A stretch of DNA of 14,848 nt, from the NCBI GenBank assembly GCA_013696425.1, contig JACCYP010000141.1:1-14848 (forward strand), given 5' to 3'. Origin of the DNA: Thermoleophilaceae bacterium. Lineage in GTDB: Bacteria > Actinomycetota > Thermoleophilia > Solirubrobacterales > Thermoleophilaceae. Both the position numbers and the translations under genes were made by a program. Below the pieces are notes generated by a model that did not search any database, was not told the DNA's origin, and worked only from the letters and a program-made list of their open reading frames with translations. Shown in pieces: positions 1-6,280 of this stretch (position 1 is the first letter of the stretch; each line of letters starts with the position of its first letter).

Positions 1-1282
1 CCCACAGCCTGCGCCGGCCCTCCTGCTCGTGCCAGTGCGCGGCGGCCGCCTCGGCGGTGGCGATGCGCTCGACCCTGCAGTCCCGTTCCAGCCGGTCGAC
101 GTGGCCGGGCGACGCGCGCCCCGGGTAGCGCAGGAATGCGATCAGATCGGCCGCGCTGCCGCCACCGAGCGCCGCACGCAGGAGCGCGTGGAGCGCGCGC
201 CCGACCGGGGTGTGGGTGAACGGCAGCTTGGCCTGCACCGCGAACGGGATGCCGTAGGAGCCGAACACCTGCTCCACGAGCCCGGCGTGGTCCGCGGGCG
301 AGCGCGCGATCACGGCGATCTCCTCGGCGGGCACACCCTCGCGCAGCAAGGCCGCTACCTCCGCCCCCACCTGCTCCACCTCGCTGCGATTCCCGGCGGC
401 CGCGAGCAGCACGAGCCCCTCGTCGGGCGGCCTGCGTACCGGCTCGGCGGTGAGGAACGCCCGCTCGAGGTGGGAGAGCGTCGAGCGGCCGCGGAACGGC
501 GGCAGCTCGGTGGCCACGTCCCCGCCGCTCGACTGGAGCACGCCGAAGAGCCGTTCGCGCGCCTGGAGGCACACGCGGTCGCCCTCGCGCACGAGCGTGA
601 CCGTGACCGGCGCCGCGCCGGCAAGCGCCTTCACGAGGGCGAGCTGCTCGTTCGAGAGGTCGTCGAAGCCGTAGAAGATCACCGGGCGCTCGCCCCAGGT
701 ATCGGGCGAGCGCTCGAGCGCGGCGGTGGCGGCGCCGGCGGCGGCGTGGCGGTCCGAGCGCCCGAGCTCGCCGCACACCTCGGCGTAGGAGGCGGCCAGC
801 GCCGCGAGCTCGCGCCCGTAGGGGACACCGCCCGCGATCAGGCCCGTGCGGAGGTCTCCGATACTGGTCCCGACGGAGTCGGTAGCAGTGCGATCGAGCG
901 CCACCCCGGCCGAGCCGGCCTCGGCGAGAAAGGCGTCCAGCGCCCGCGCGAAGCCGGCGCGGCTCGCGGGCTCGGCGAGGATGTCGAGCCTCGTGCGGGC
1001 GATCGCCGCGCCCACCACCGCCAGCCGCTGGGAATCGGTGAGCGTGGCGGGCGCCGGGGCTCCGGTGGCCGCGGTCACGAGATCGAACAGGCGCTCGAAG
1101 GTCACGATCCGCGCGCCCACAGCGACCGCCTCCCGCGCCAGCAGCTCCTCCTCGAAGCGGGCCACGTCGGAGCCGGTGGGCACCACGAGCACGGGCTCGT
1201 CGGCGAGCGCCGCCGTGAGGGCGTCGAGCACGGCGCCCGTCTTGCCGGAGTTGGCCGGGCCGGTGATCAGCTTCAGAGACAC
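1..1282 (-). CDS. AddB-like helicase/exonuclease subunit (UvrD/PD-(D/E)XK family), 3' part beyond window
   Basis: About 427 residues are visible; the C-terminus lies beyond the left edge. The GTG start at 1282 puts a Walker A motif, GPANSGKT, at residues 8-15, where AddB/RecB-like proteins carry it. The order that follows fits an AddB-type N-terminal helicase-like domain: a TFERL segment near residue 60, a YGFDDLSNEQ segment, then VAVIARSPADH with a C-terminal SF1-like region. AddB proteins work with an AddA-type helicase-nuclease in double-strand-break end resection in the cytoplasm; the nuclease domain that would confirm this is outside the window. The gene follows vapC by 66 bp on the same strand. 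No clear Shine-Dalgarno is visible. Residues 131-144 are encoded by a dispersed 41-bp palindromic repeat (852-892) and are probably an insertion relative to homologues. A RecB-family nuclease or another UvrD-like protein is the main alternative. Confidence 0.8.
   Translation of the reverse strand, partial: MSLKLITGPANSGKTGAVLDALTAALADEPVLVVPTGSDVARFEEELLAREAVAVGARIVTFERLFDLVTAATGAPAPATLTDSQRLAVVGAAIARTRLDILAEPASRAGFARALDAFLAEAGSAGVALDRTATDSVGTSIGDLRTGLIAGGVPYGRELAALAASYAEVCGELGRSDRHAAAGAATAALERSPDTWGERPVIFYGFDDLSNEQLALVKALAGAAPVTVTLVREGDRVCLQARERLFGVLQSSGGDVATELPPFRGRSTLSHLERAFLTAEPVRRPPDEGLVLLAAAGNRSEVEQVGAEVAALLREGVPAEEIAVIARSPADHAGLVEQVFGSYGIPFAVQAKLPFTHTPVGRALHALLRAALGGGSAADLIAFLRYPGRASPGHVDRLERDCRVERIATAEAAAAHWHEQEGRRRLW
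852..892 (+). repeat. 41-bp palindromic coding repeat, copy 1
   Basis: This 41-bp block matches the reverse complement of 2191-2231 at 40 of 41 positions; the one difference is A at 863. Its core is an interrupted palindrome centred on 876: ACTG (863-866) pairs with CAGT (886-889), and CCGAC (870-874) pairs with GTCGG (878-882) around a GGA loop. It lies in frame inside the AddB-like gene, on the strand opposite to the gene. There it supplies residues RTATDSVGTSIGDL (131-144). Five of its six frames are free of stops. Confidence 0.85.
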
Positions 1283-1348
1283 GACGGGCCAGAGTAGGTC
1301 GAGGACACGACGCCTAGGTCGTGCCGGGGCCCGGCGGCCTGACGCGCC

Positions 1349-1729
1349 TCACCAAACCACGTCGACGCCGTAGGCGGCGAGATGCGGGCCGGCGCTCACG
1401 AGGGCGTGGGCCTCGGTCGAGGCCTGCGCTATCAGCATGCGGTCGAAGGGGTCGCGATGGAGCCAGGGGAGGCGCTCGACGTGCTCGGCGTGTATTGCGG
1501 TGATCGGCATCGGGTCGAACGCCGACCGCTCCAGCGCCTTCATCCACCCGTCCTCGATATCCAGCTTTCCGAGCGAACGCTTGATCGCGATCTCCCAGAC
1601 GCTCACGGCACTTACGGAAACGCTGTTGCTCTCGTCCTCGAGCGCCTCCCGTGCCGCGTCGGTCACCGAGGCGCGCTCACCCAGCAGAAGCCAGACGACG
1701 ACGTTCGTGTCGAGGAGCAGACGCCTCAC
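1349..1729 (-). CDS. vapC: VapC-family PIN-domain toxin
   Basis: This is a 126-residue single-domain PIN ribonuclease, the usual VapC length. VapC toxins cleave tRNA or rRNA in the cytoplasm using Mg2+ held by conserved acidic residues, and are neutralised by the cognate antitoxin. Visible motifs are LLLDTN with Asp7, VSVWEIAIK with Glu46, and HRDPFDRMLIAQA with Asp93 and Asp96. The last block, normally ending in a TADP- or TRDP-like turn before LAAYGV, reads SAGPHLAAYGV. Gly114 therefore replaces the fourth acidic residue, which may weaken or abolish activity. The GTG start overlaps the antitoxin stop by 4 bp (GTGA at 1729-1726), indicating translational coupling. The PIN family call is firm; whether the toxin is active is open. 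Confidence 0.92.
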   Translation of the reverse strand: MRRLLLDTNVVVWLLLGERASVTDAAREALEDESNSVSVSAVSVWEIAIKRSLGKLDIEDGWMKALERSAFDPMPITAIHAEHVERLPWLHRDPFDRMLIAQASTEAHALVSAGPHLAAYGVDVVW

Positions 1730-1944
1730 GCGTAGGCGTCGAAGCCGTCCGGGATGTCATCGAAATCGGGGCCGATCGACCCCTCCAGGTCGCTCCAGAT
1801 CTGGCGCGGCCCCGGCTTGGCCGGAGCTCTGACGAGCATCGCGACGGGCTCCCGCCCGCGGCGGATGAGCACCGACTCCCCCGCTTCCACCCGGCGGAGC
1901 AGGCGAGAGAGCTGGGTCTTGGCCTCCTGGACGGTGACTTCCAC
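1726..1944 (-). CDS. Phd/YefM-family antitoxin
   Basis: This 72-residue antitoxin is the partner of the PIN toxin just downstream. The N-terminal part, EVTVQEAKTQLSRLLRRVEA, followed by GESVLIRRGREPVAML, is a typical Phd/YefM fold. That fold binds DNA as a dimer and represses its own operon. The C-terminal DFDDIPDGFDAY segment is the kind of disordered acidic/aromatic tail that wraps the toxin. The GTG at 1944 was chosen because it starts exactly at the conserved domain. A TTG at 1980 is in frame but would put the operator palindrome inside the gene and add 12 residues unlike the family. An AGGGG lies very close upstream (2-nt spacing), so initiation may be weak or leaderless. The toxin gene overlaps the stop by 4 bp. 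Confidence 0.88.
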   Translation of the reverse strand: MEVTVQEAKTQLSRLLRRVEAGESVLIRRGREPVAMLVRAPAKPGPRQIWSDLEGSIGPDFDDIPDGFDAYA

Positions 1945-1953
1945 AGCCCCTAG

Positions 1954-1967
1954 CTTGGTCGACCAAG
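1954..1967. promoter_or_regulatory. Palindromic operator of the toxin-antitoxin operon (candidate)
   Basis: A perfect 14-bp palindrome, CTTGGTCGACCAAG, lies 10 bp upstream of the antitoxin GTG. It sits in the 36-bp gap after the preceding gene's stop. A second, shorter inverted repeat (AGTTG at 1966-1970, CAACT at 1978-1982) overlaps its right end. On the minus strand a TTGACC hexamer (1980-1975) could serve as a -35 box. The position fits autoregulation by a Phd/YefM antitoxin; binding is inferred, not seen. Confidence 0.55.
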
Positions 1968-1980
1968 TTGGTCTGGTCAA

Positions 1981-2622
1981 CTAGATCAGCCCGCGCGCCG
2001 ACGCATCGGCGAGCGCCACCGCGTAACGGACGCCCGGCAACATGGGCGGCGCGTCCACGAGCTCCCACTCCGCGCGCGGGCGCTGGATCCAGCGGGCCAC
2101 GCGCAGATCGCCGGCCTCGAGCGCCTCCACGCGCAACTGGTCGAGCATGTCGCCCGCCCGCCCGCCGCTCGCGCCCCAGGGCCGCGCGGGCGCACTGCTA
2201 CCGACTCCGTCGGGACCAGCATCGGAGACCTGCGGGTCGGGCTCGGCCGCCAGGGCATCCCGGAGGGCATCGGCGTCGCGCTCGCCGAACAGCTCACGAT
2301 CGAGCGCCTCGAGTACCAGCGCACGTAGGTCTCCGGCCGGGAGGACCGGGGCACGCGGTGCAGGCTTGCCCCCACCCCACTCGGCCAGGCGCACACCGCC
2401 AGGCACCTTCTCGAGCCGCACGGTCACCTCGCCCGCCTCGCGCTCGTAGGGACCCGCGGACGAATACGGGCCGCGGAACCCCTTCTCCGCGGGCGCCGCC
2501 TTCGGCTTCGCCGGTTTGCGCGCACCCGAGGTGCTCGAGTGCTTCGTCTCGAGCACTGTTCCCTTCGAGCAAATCGGGCAGTCGGCGGTGAAGCGGTTGT
2601 GGCGGCAGAAGAGGGAGTTCAC
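1981..2622 (-). CDS. Conserved-looking hypothetical protein with N-terminal zinc-knuckle motif
   Basis: This protein has 213 residues and I do not recognise its function. The first 20 residues hold Cys6-x-His8 and Cys15-x2-Cys18, a likely zinc-binding knuckle. A Lys/Ala/Pro-rich linker follows (about 33-48), then a mixed region with FRGPYSSAGPYEREAG. A C-terminal helical segment (about 155-213) ends in LPGVRYAVALADASARGLI. Residues 132-144 (VSDAGPDGVGSSA) come from the second copy of the dispersed 41-bp palindromic repeat and look inserted. The GTG start at 2622 is preceded by GAGG at a 4-nt spacing, and that GAGG is one arm end of the palindrome shared with the divergent phosphoesterase gene. 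The toxin-antitoxin genes follow 36 bp downstream with their own likely operator. Codon use resembles its neighbours. Confidence 0.75.
   Translation of the reverse strand: MNSLFCRHNRFTADCPICSKGTVLETKHSSTSGARKPAKPKAAPAEKGFRGPYSSAGPYEREAGEVTVRLEKVPGGVRLAEWGGGKPAPRAPVLPAGDLRALVLEALDRELFGERDADALRDALAAEPDPQVSDAGPDGVGSSAPARPWGASGGRAGDMLDQLRVEALEAGDLRVARWIQRPRAEWELVDAPPMLPGVRYAVALADASARGLI
2191..2231 (-). repeat. 41-bp palindromic coding repeat, copy 2
   Basis: This is the second copy, inverted relative to 852-892 and identical except for one base (C at 2220 on the plus strand). It lies in frame inside the hypothetical gene, on the gene's own strand. It encodes VSDAGPDGVGSSA there, a different frame and strand from copy 1. 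The similarity stops sharply at both ends. Confidence 0.85.
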
Positions 2623-2631
2623 GCGACCTCG

Positions 2632-2647
2632 CGCATCCTAGGATGCG
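2632..2647. promoter_or_regulatory. 16-bp palindrome in divergent start region
   Basis: CGCATCCTAGGATGCG is a perfect palindrome centred in the 31-bp gap between the divergent GTG starts at 2622 (minus) and 2654 (plus). Just outside it, GAGG occurs in both directions (2630-2627 on minus, 2647-2650 on plus). Each gene thus gets a Shine-Dalgarno-like element next to the palindrome. It could be an operator for both genes or an mRNA hairpin masking ribosome entry. Confidence 0.5.
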
Positions 2648-2653
2648 AGGCCC

Positions 2654-3760
2654 GTGCGCACCCTGCTGATCAGCGATCTGCACCTCGGCGCCGCCTCGCA
2701 CGCGGACATCCTGCGCCGCCCAGCGGCCCGCGCGGCGCTCGCCGAGGCCCTGAAGGACGCCGACCGGCTCGTGCTGCTCGGCGACGCCCTCGAGCTGCGC
2801 GAGGGCCCGGTGGCCCGGGCGCTCGAGGAGGCGGGCCCCGCGCTCGCGACCATCCGCGAGGCGATGGCCGGGCGCGCGGTCGTGTGGGTGCCGGGCAATC
2901 ACGACCACGCCGTGGTCGAGGAACAGCTCGAGCTGCGACGCTTCGAGCCGGGCGCCGACCGGCTCGGGCTCGAGCAGGTGTGGGACGCCGGCGAGGCGCC
3001 GCTTCCGCGCGAGTTGGCACGGCATCTCGACGGCGTGCAGCTCTCCTTCGCCTACCCGGGCCTGTGGATCCGCGAGGACGTGTACGCGACGCACGGCCAC
3101 TACCTGGACCTCCACTCGACGATGCCCACGTTCGAGTCGCTGGCCGCGGCAGTATCCGCGCGGCTCGCGGGCGGGCTCCCCGAGGGCCCGCGCTCGCCGG
3201 CCGACTACGAGGCCGCGCTCGCTCCGCTGTACGCCTTCTCCTACAAGCTCGCCCAGGCCGACACGCGGCCGGGCGCTCCAGAGGGACCGGGCGTGTCGGC
3301 GCGCCTGTGGGCCTCGCTCAACTCGCGAAACGGCGAGCGCTCGCGCGTAAAGTCGCTCGCGGCGGCGGGCACGGCCGGCGTGCTCTTCCCGGCGGCGGTC
3401 GGTGCGCTCAACCGCGCCGGGCTCGGGCGGTTCAAGGCGGATATCTCGCTCGAGGAGCTCACCCGCACCGGCGCCCACTCGATGGCGAGTGTCGTGCGCG
3501 CGCTCGGCATCGACGCCGAGCACGTGCTCTTCGGCCACACCCACCGCGTCGGGCCGCACGGAGATAGCGATCCCGACTGGCCCGCAGGCGGCCCGCGACT
3601 GTGGAACACGGGCTCGTGGGTCTGGTCCCCGGCGTTCGTCGGTGATCGCGGCACGCGCTCGCCCTACTGGCCGGGCCATGCCCTCGTCGTGGAGGACGAG
3701 GGCCCCCCTTTCCACCTGACCGCATCACGAGGCGCCCGTGATGGTTACCGTCTTGTGTAG
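2654..3760 (+). CDS. Cytosolic calcineurin-like metallophosphoesterase
   Basis: This is a 368-residue metallophosphoesterase without a signal peptide. All the metal-site motifs are present in order: SDLHLG with Asp8 and His10, GDALE at 43-47, GNHDH at 81-85, THGH at 146-149 and FGHTHR at 293-298. Such enzymes hydrolyse phosphomonoesters or diesters with two bound metals; the substrate cannot be told from the sequence. The 150-residue insert between THGH and FGHTH is longer than in compact family members and is largely helical, with a hydrophobic stretch near 236-252 that may contact a membrane. The GTG start lies 3 nt after a GAGG and directly precedes the first motif. The secreted phosphoesterase gene starts 5 bp after the stop, suggesting one transcript. 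The UDP-2,3-diacylglucosamine hydrolase-like fold is the closest general resemblance, but lipid A synthesis is not expected in this lineage. Confidence 0.9.
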   Translation: MRTLLISDLHLGAASHADILRRPAARAALAEALKDADRLVLLGDALELREGPVARALEEAGPALATIREAMAGRAVVWVPGNHDHAVVEEQLELRRFEPGADRLGLEQVWDAGEAPLPRELARHLDGVQLSFAYPGLWIREDVYATHGHYLDLHSTMPTFESLAAAVSARLAGGLPEGPRSPADYEAALAPLYAFSYKLAQADTRPGAPEGPGVSARLWASLNSRNGERSRVKSLAAAGTAGVLFPAAVGALNRAGLGRFKADISLEELTRTGAHSMASVVRALGIDAEHVLFGHTHRVGPHGDSDPDWPAGGPRLWNTGSWVWSPAFVGDRGTRSPYWPGHALVVEDEGPPFHLTASRGARDGYRLV

Positions 3761-3765
3761 ATCCT

Positions 3766-5805
3766 GTGAACGCACGTCTCCCCATCTCTCTCGCGCTGCT
3801 CGCCATCAGCGCCGTCCCCGCTGGCGCCGCGCCCACGACGCTCGACGAGACCGTCACCGCGACCGGCGGTGACTTCAAGACGCTCGGCCACGGTCCCGGC
3901 TGGGGCCGCGTCGTGCGCGAGGAGCTCAGCCGCGGGATATCGGGCCGTGAGAACCGCCGAAACAACGTCCTCTACTTCTCCCAGCTGAGCGACTTCCAGC
4001 TCGCCGACGAGGAGTCGCCGGCGCGCGTCGAATTCCTCGACGTGCAGAGCACTCCCTTCACCGCGGCGTGGCGCCCACAGGAGGCGTTCGTCCCGCACAT
4101 CGTCGACCAGTCGATCCGCCGCGTGAACGACTTCGCCGGGGCGAGCGTCGTGCCGGCGGCGGGCGGCAAGCGCCCCCCGATGGACTTCGCGATCACCACC
4201 GGCGACTCCGCCGACTCCCAGCAGCGCAACGAGACGAGCTGGGTGGTGCAGCTGCTCGAGGGCGGACGGATCCACCCGAACTCGGGCGTCGAGGGTGGCT
4301 GCCCCGGCGTGCCCGCCGGCGAGGCCGCGCGCTACACGGGCGTGCAGGACTACGACGACTACCTCGAGACGAGCCCGTTCTACGACCCCGACGCTCCCAA
4401 CGGCCCCTATGCCGGCTGGCCCTCATACCCCGGCCTGATGGACCGCGCGCAGCAGCCCTTCGACACCCCCGGCCTCGCCATGCCGAGCTACGTCGCCTTC
4501 GGCAACCACGACGCGCTGGTTCAGGGCAACCAGGCCGCGAACCCCAGCTTCGAGGCCGTCGGCACCGGCTGCGTCAAGGCCTTCGCGCCGACCCCCCTCG
4601 AGGGCCTCACCCCCACCTTCCCCACCACCACCCCGGGGCAACTCGGTCAGGTGCCCTCCGATCCCGAGCGCCGCTTCATCGCGCGCGCCGAGTACCGGGC
4701 GCTGCACGGCGGCCCCGGCAAGCAGGCCGATGCTCACGGGTTCGCGGCGGTCGATCCGGCAGAGGCGAGGGCCTCCAACGGTGACGCGGGCTACTACTCC
4801 TGGGCGCCGAAGAAGGGCTTCCGCTTCATCTCGATCGACACGGTCTGCAACGGTGGCGTGGCCGGGCCCGCGGCCGATGGCAACATCGACGACCCGCAGT
4901 TCAAGTGGATCGAGAAGGAGATCGGTGCCGCCGAGAGGCGCGGCGAGCTCATCTTCCTGTTCGGCCACCATCCGATCCGCTCGCTCACATGTGCGGTGCC
5001 CGACGAGGCCCAGCCCCGCGGCACGACCCCGGGCACCGACATCGACCCGCGCGACTCGAGCCCGATCCGCCGCGGACCCGATCTCCAGGAGATGCTGCTG
5101 AAGCATCCGCTCGTGGTCGCCTACGTGGCCGGCCACACCCACGAGCACAAGGCGACGGCCTTCAAGACCGGGGACGGCAGAAGCGGCTTCTGGGGCGTCG
5201 AGACGGCCTCGCACGTCGACTGGCCTATCCAGTCGCGGCTGATCGACCTGATGGACAACCAGGACGGCACCGCCTCGCTGTTCGGGACGGTGATCGACAC
5301 CGCGGGCGCGCTCGGGACCCCCGCCCCCGGCACGAACGCCGCCGGCTTCACCTCCGAGCAGATCGCGGCGATCGGGCGGGCCGTGTCGGCCAGCGACCCG
5401 CAGGCGGGCTCGACCTACGGGCTCGGCGAGCCCGGCGCCCGCAACGTCGAGCTGATGCTCAAAGCGCCTGTCGGCTCGACCGTGCTCGGCACAAACGACG
5501 GTGCGAAGTCGCGCCGCGCGAACGCGCTCGCGGTGCGCGGCCTGCGCCTCAAGGTGCGCGGCTCGTGCAAGCGCCGGGTGACGATGGTCGTGGGCGGCAA
5601 GCGCCGCAAGCAGGTGCAGATCGCCACCTTCAGACGCGGCAAGAAGCGCCTCGCGCGCGACCGCCGCTACCCGCACCGGGTGCGCGTGGAGCGCCGCCGG
5701 ATCGGGAAGAAGGGCAAGCGCGTGAAGCTGAACGTCCAGGTGAAGACGAAGGACCGCGGCAGCGGCACCTTCTACCGCCGCGTGCGGCTCTGCCGCAGCC
5801 GCTGA
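3766..5805 (+). CDS. Secreted metallophosphoesterase, TIGR03767-like, with basic C-terminal tail
   Basis: The protein has 679 residues. An N-terminal signal peptide (about 1-21, ending ...VPAGA) predicts export. Phosphoesterase motifs follow: QLSDFQLADEESPARVEF near 73-90, TTGDSAD at 145-150, FGNHDA at 245-250, FGHHP at 399-403 and AGHTHEH at 455-461. The length, the DEESPARVEF block and the long insert between motifs resemble the actinobacterial PPA1498/TIGR03767 family, recalled rather than searched. In motif I, Asp76 is followed by Gln78 where the usual His of D-x-H would be. The last 95 residues are extremely rich in Arg and Lys and hold Cys601 and Cys676, which may form a disulphide-closed domain binding cell-wall polyanions. 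The GTG start is 5 bp after the upstream phosphoesterase; no Shine-Dalgarno is evident, so coupling is likely. The convergent small gene ends 15 bp away. Confidence 0.88.
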   Translation: MNARLPISLALLAISAVPAGAAPTTLDETVTATGGDFKTLGHGPGWGRVVREELSRGISGRENRRNNVLYFSQLSDFQLADEESPARVEFLDVQSTPFTAAWRPQEAFVPHIVDQSIRRVNDFAGASVVPAAGGKRPPMDFAITTGDSADSQQRNETSWVVQLLEGGRIHPNSGVEGGCPGVPAGEAARYTGVQDYDDYLETSPFYDPDAPNGPYAGWPSYPGLMDRAQQPFDTPGLAMPSYVAFGNHDALVQGNQAANPSFEAVGTGCVKAFAPTPLEGLTPTFPTTTPGQLGQVPSDPERRFIARAEYRALHGGPGKQADAHGFAAVDPAEARASNGDAGYYSWAPKKGFRFISIDTVCNGGVAGPAADGNIDDPQFKWIEKEIGAAERRGELIFLFGHHPIRSLTCAVPDEAQPRGTTPGTDIDPRDSSPIRRGPDLQEMLLKHPLVVAYVAGHTHEHKATAFKTGDGRSGFWGVETASHVDWPIQSRLIDLMDNQDGTASLFGTVIDTAGALGTPAPGTNAAGFTSEQIAAIGRAVSASDPQAGSTYGLGEPGARNVELMLKAPVGSTVLGTNDGAKSRRANALAVRGLRLKVRGSCKRRVTMVVGGKRRKQVQIATFRRGKKRLARDRRYPHRVRVERRRIGKKGKRVKLNVQVKTKDRGSGTFYRRVRLCRSR

Positions 5806-5820
5806 GTAAGGACTGACCGG

Positions 5821-5849
5821 CTAGGAGCTGCGGGCGGGCTCGGGCTCGG
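5821..5849. repeat. 29-bp direct repeat, distal copy
   Basis: This block is identical over 29 bp to 6281-6309. It begins with the CTAG that contains the reversed stop codon and covers the last codons of the small zinc-ribbon gene. The match ends at 5850 (C here, G in the other copy), and the left flanks differ too. Confidence 0.8.
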
Positions 5850-6081
5850 CGTCGCGGTACAGAGCGAGGATGTCGCTGTCGTCGGGACCAACCTCGAGCT
5901 CACCCACCTCGCAGTGATAGCACCGCGCAGTCGAGTCGTCCTGGCGATACCACTCGTGATCGCCGCAGTCCTTGCGACCTTTCGGCGACAGGCCGAGCAG
6001 CGCAACGGGCAGCCGGCCGCGGATCCTCGTACGGGTGCGGTAACGGCCTCGCTTCATGATGAGAGCGAGGATACGCCTCAT
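5821..6081 (-). CDS. Small zinc-ribbon-like protein of unknown function
   Basis: This protein has 86 residues and I do not recognise it. A basic N-terminal part (KRGRYRTRTRIRGR) is followed by Cys39-x2-His42 and Cys54-x2-Cys57 (CGDHEWYRQDDSTARCYHC), a probable zinc-binding loop. An acidic C-terminus ends in AEPEPARSS. The ATG overlaps the stop of the preceding small gene (ATGA at 6081-6078), so the two are translationally coupled. The last nine codons and the stop are the same DNA as the 3' end of the topoisomerase gene (29 bp exact), read in the same frame. This suggests that the tail was captured when a cassette inserted there. The DNA is visibly less GC-rich than that of its neighbours. 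Small phage or mobile-element proteins often look like this, but that origin is an inference. Confidence 0.65.
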   Translation of the reverse strand: MRRILALIMKRGRYRTRTRIRGRLPVALLGLSPKGRKDCGDHEWYRQDDSTARCYHCEVGELEVGPDDSDILALYRDAEPEPARSS

Positions 6082-6239
6082 GTGCGCCGCCTTCGAATGC
6101 CGCGTGCTTTCTCTTCCTGCCTATAGCGCGCCCGCTGCCTGTCGGTCAACGATCGGTCGCGAGCGCGGCGCGATACCTCCGCGTCCGGCAATGACACGAA
6201 CTCCGTGTGCCGCTTTCTGCCCTTGCGCCGTTTCGTCAC
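6078..6239 (-). CDS. Very small basic protein of unknown function
   Basis: This is a 53-residue frame between topoisomerase and the zinc-ribbon gene. The GTG start at 6239 is preceded by a strong GGGAGG, although only 2 nt away, and the stop overlaps the next ATG by 4 bp. About 40 percent of the residues are Lys or Arg (it begins MTKRRKGRKRH and ends RGIRRRRT). A central helix-forming segment (SLPDAEVSRRARDRSLTDRQRARYRQEE) could be nucleic-acid binding. The same open frame runs back into the topoisomerase gene in a different phase, so it might start elsewhere. The coupling to the next gene and the ribosome-binding site favour a real gene. Function unknown. Confidence 0.5.
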   Translation of the reverse strand: MTKRRKGRKRHTEFVSLPDAEVSRRARDRSLTDRQRARYRQEEKARGIRRRRT

Positions 6240-6280
6240 GTCCTCCCAGAGGAAGGGCGCGGCGACTGAGAGTTCGCCCC

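Noticed and set aside
29..1297. A 422-residue open frame on the plus strand
   Set aside because: It is the complement of the AddB-like gene; its translation is Arg/Gly/Ala-rich without domain sense, while the minus strand shows a Walker A motif and family features.
1945..1980. Upstream TTG start for the antitoxin at 1980
   Set aside because: It would bury the operator palindrome in coding sequence and add residues not typical of Phd/YefM.
2294..3715. A 473-residue minus-strand frame over the first phosphoesterase
   Set aside because: The plus strand carries all five metallophosphoesterase motifs; the minus frame is a GC-driven shadow.
4423..5676. A 417-residue minus-strand frame over the secreted phosphoesterase
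   Set aside because: Same reason: low-complexity shadow of a well-supported gene.
5534..5802. Arg/Lys-rich tail of the secreted phosphoesterase as a separate gene or frameshift artefact
   Set aside because: The frame is continuous with the enzyme, codon use is the same, and basic C-terminal domains also end the other secreted proteins in this window.
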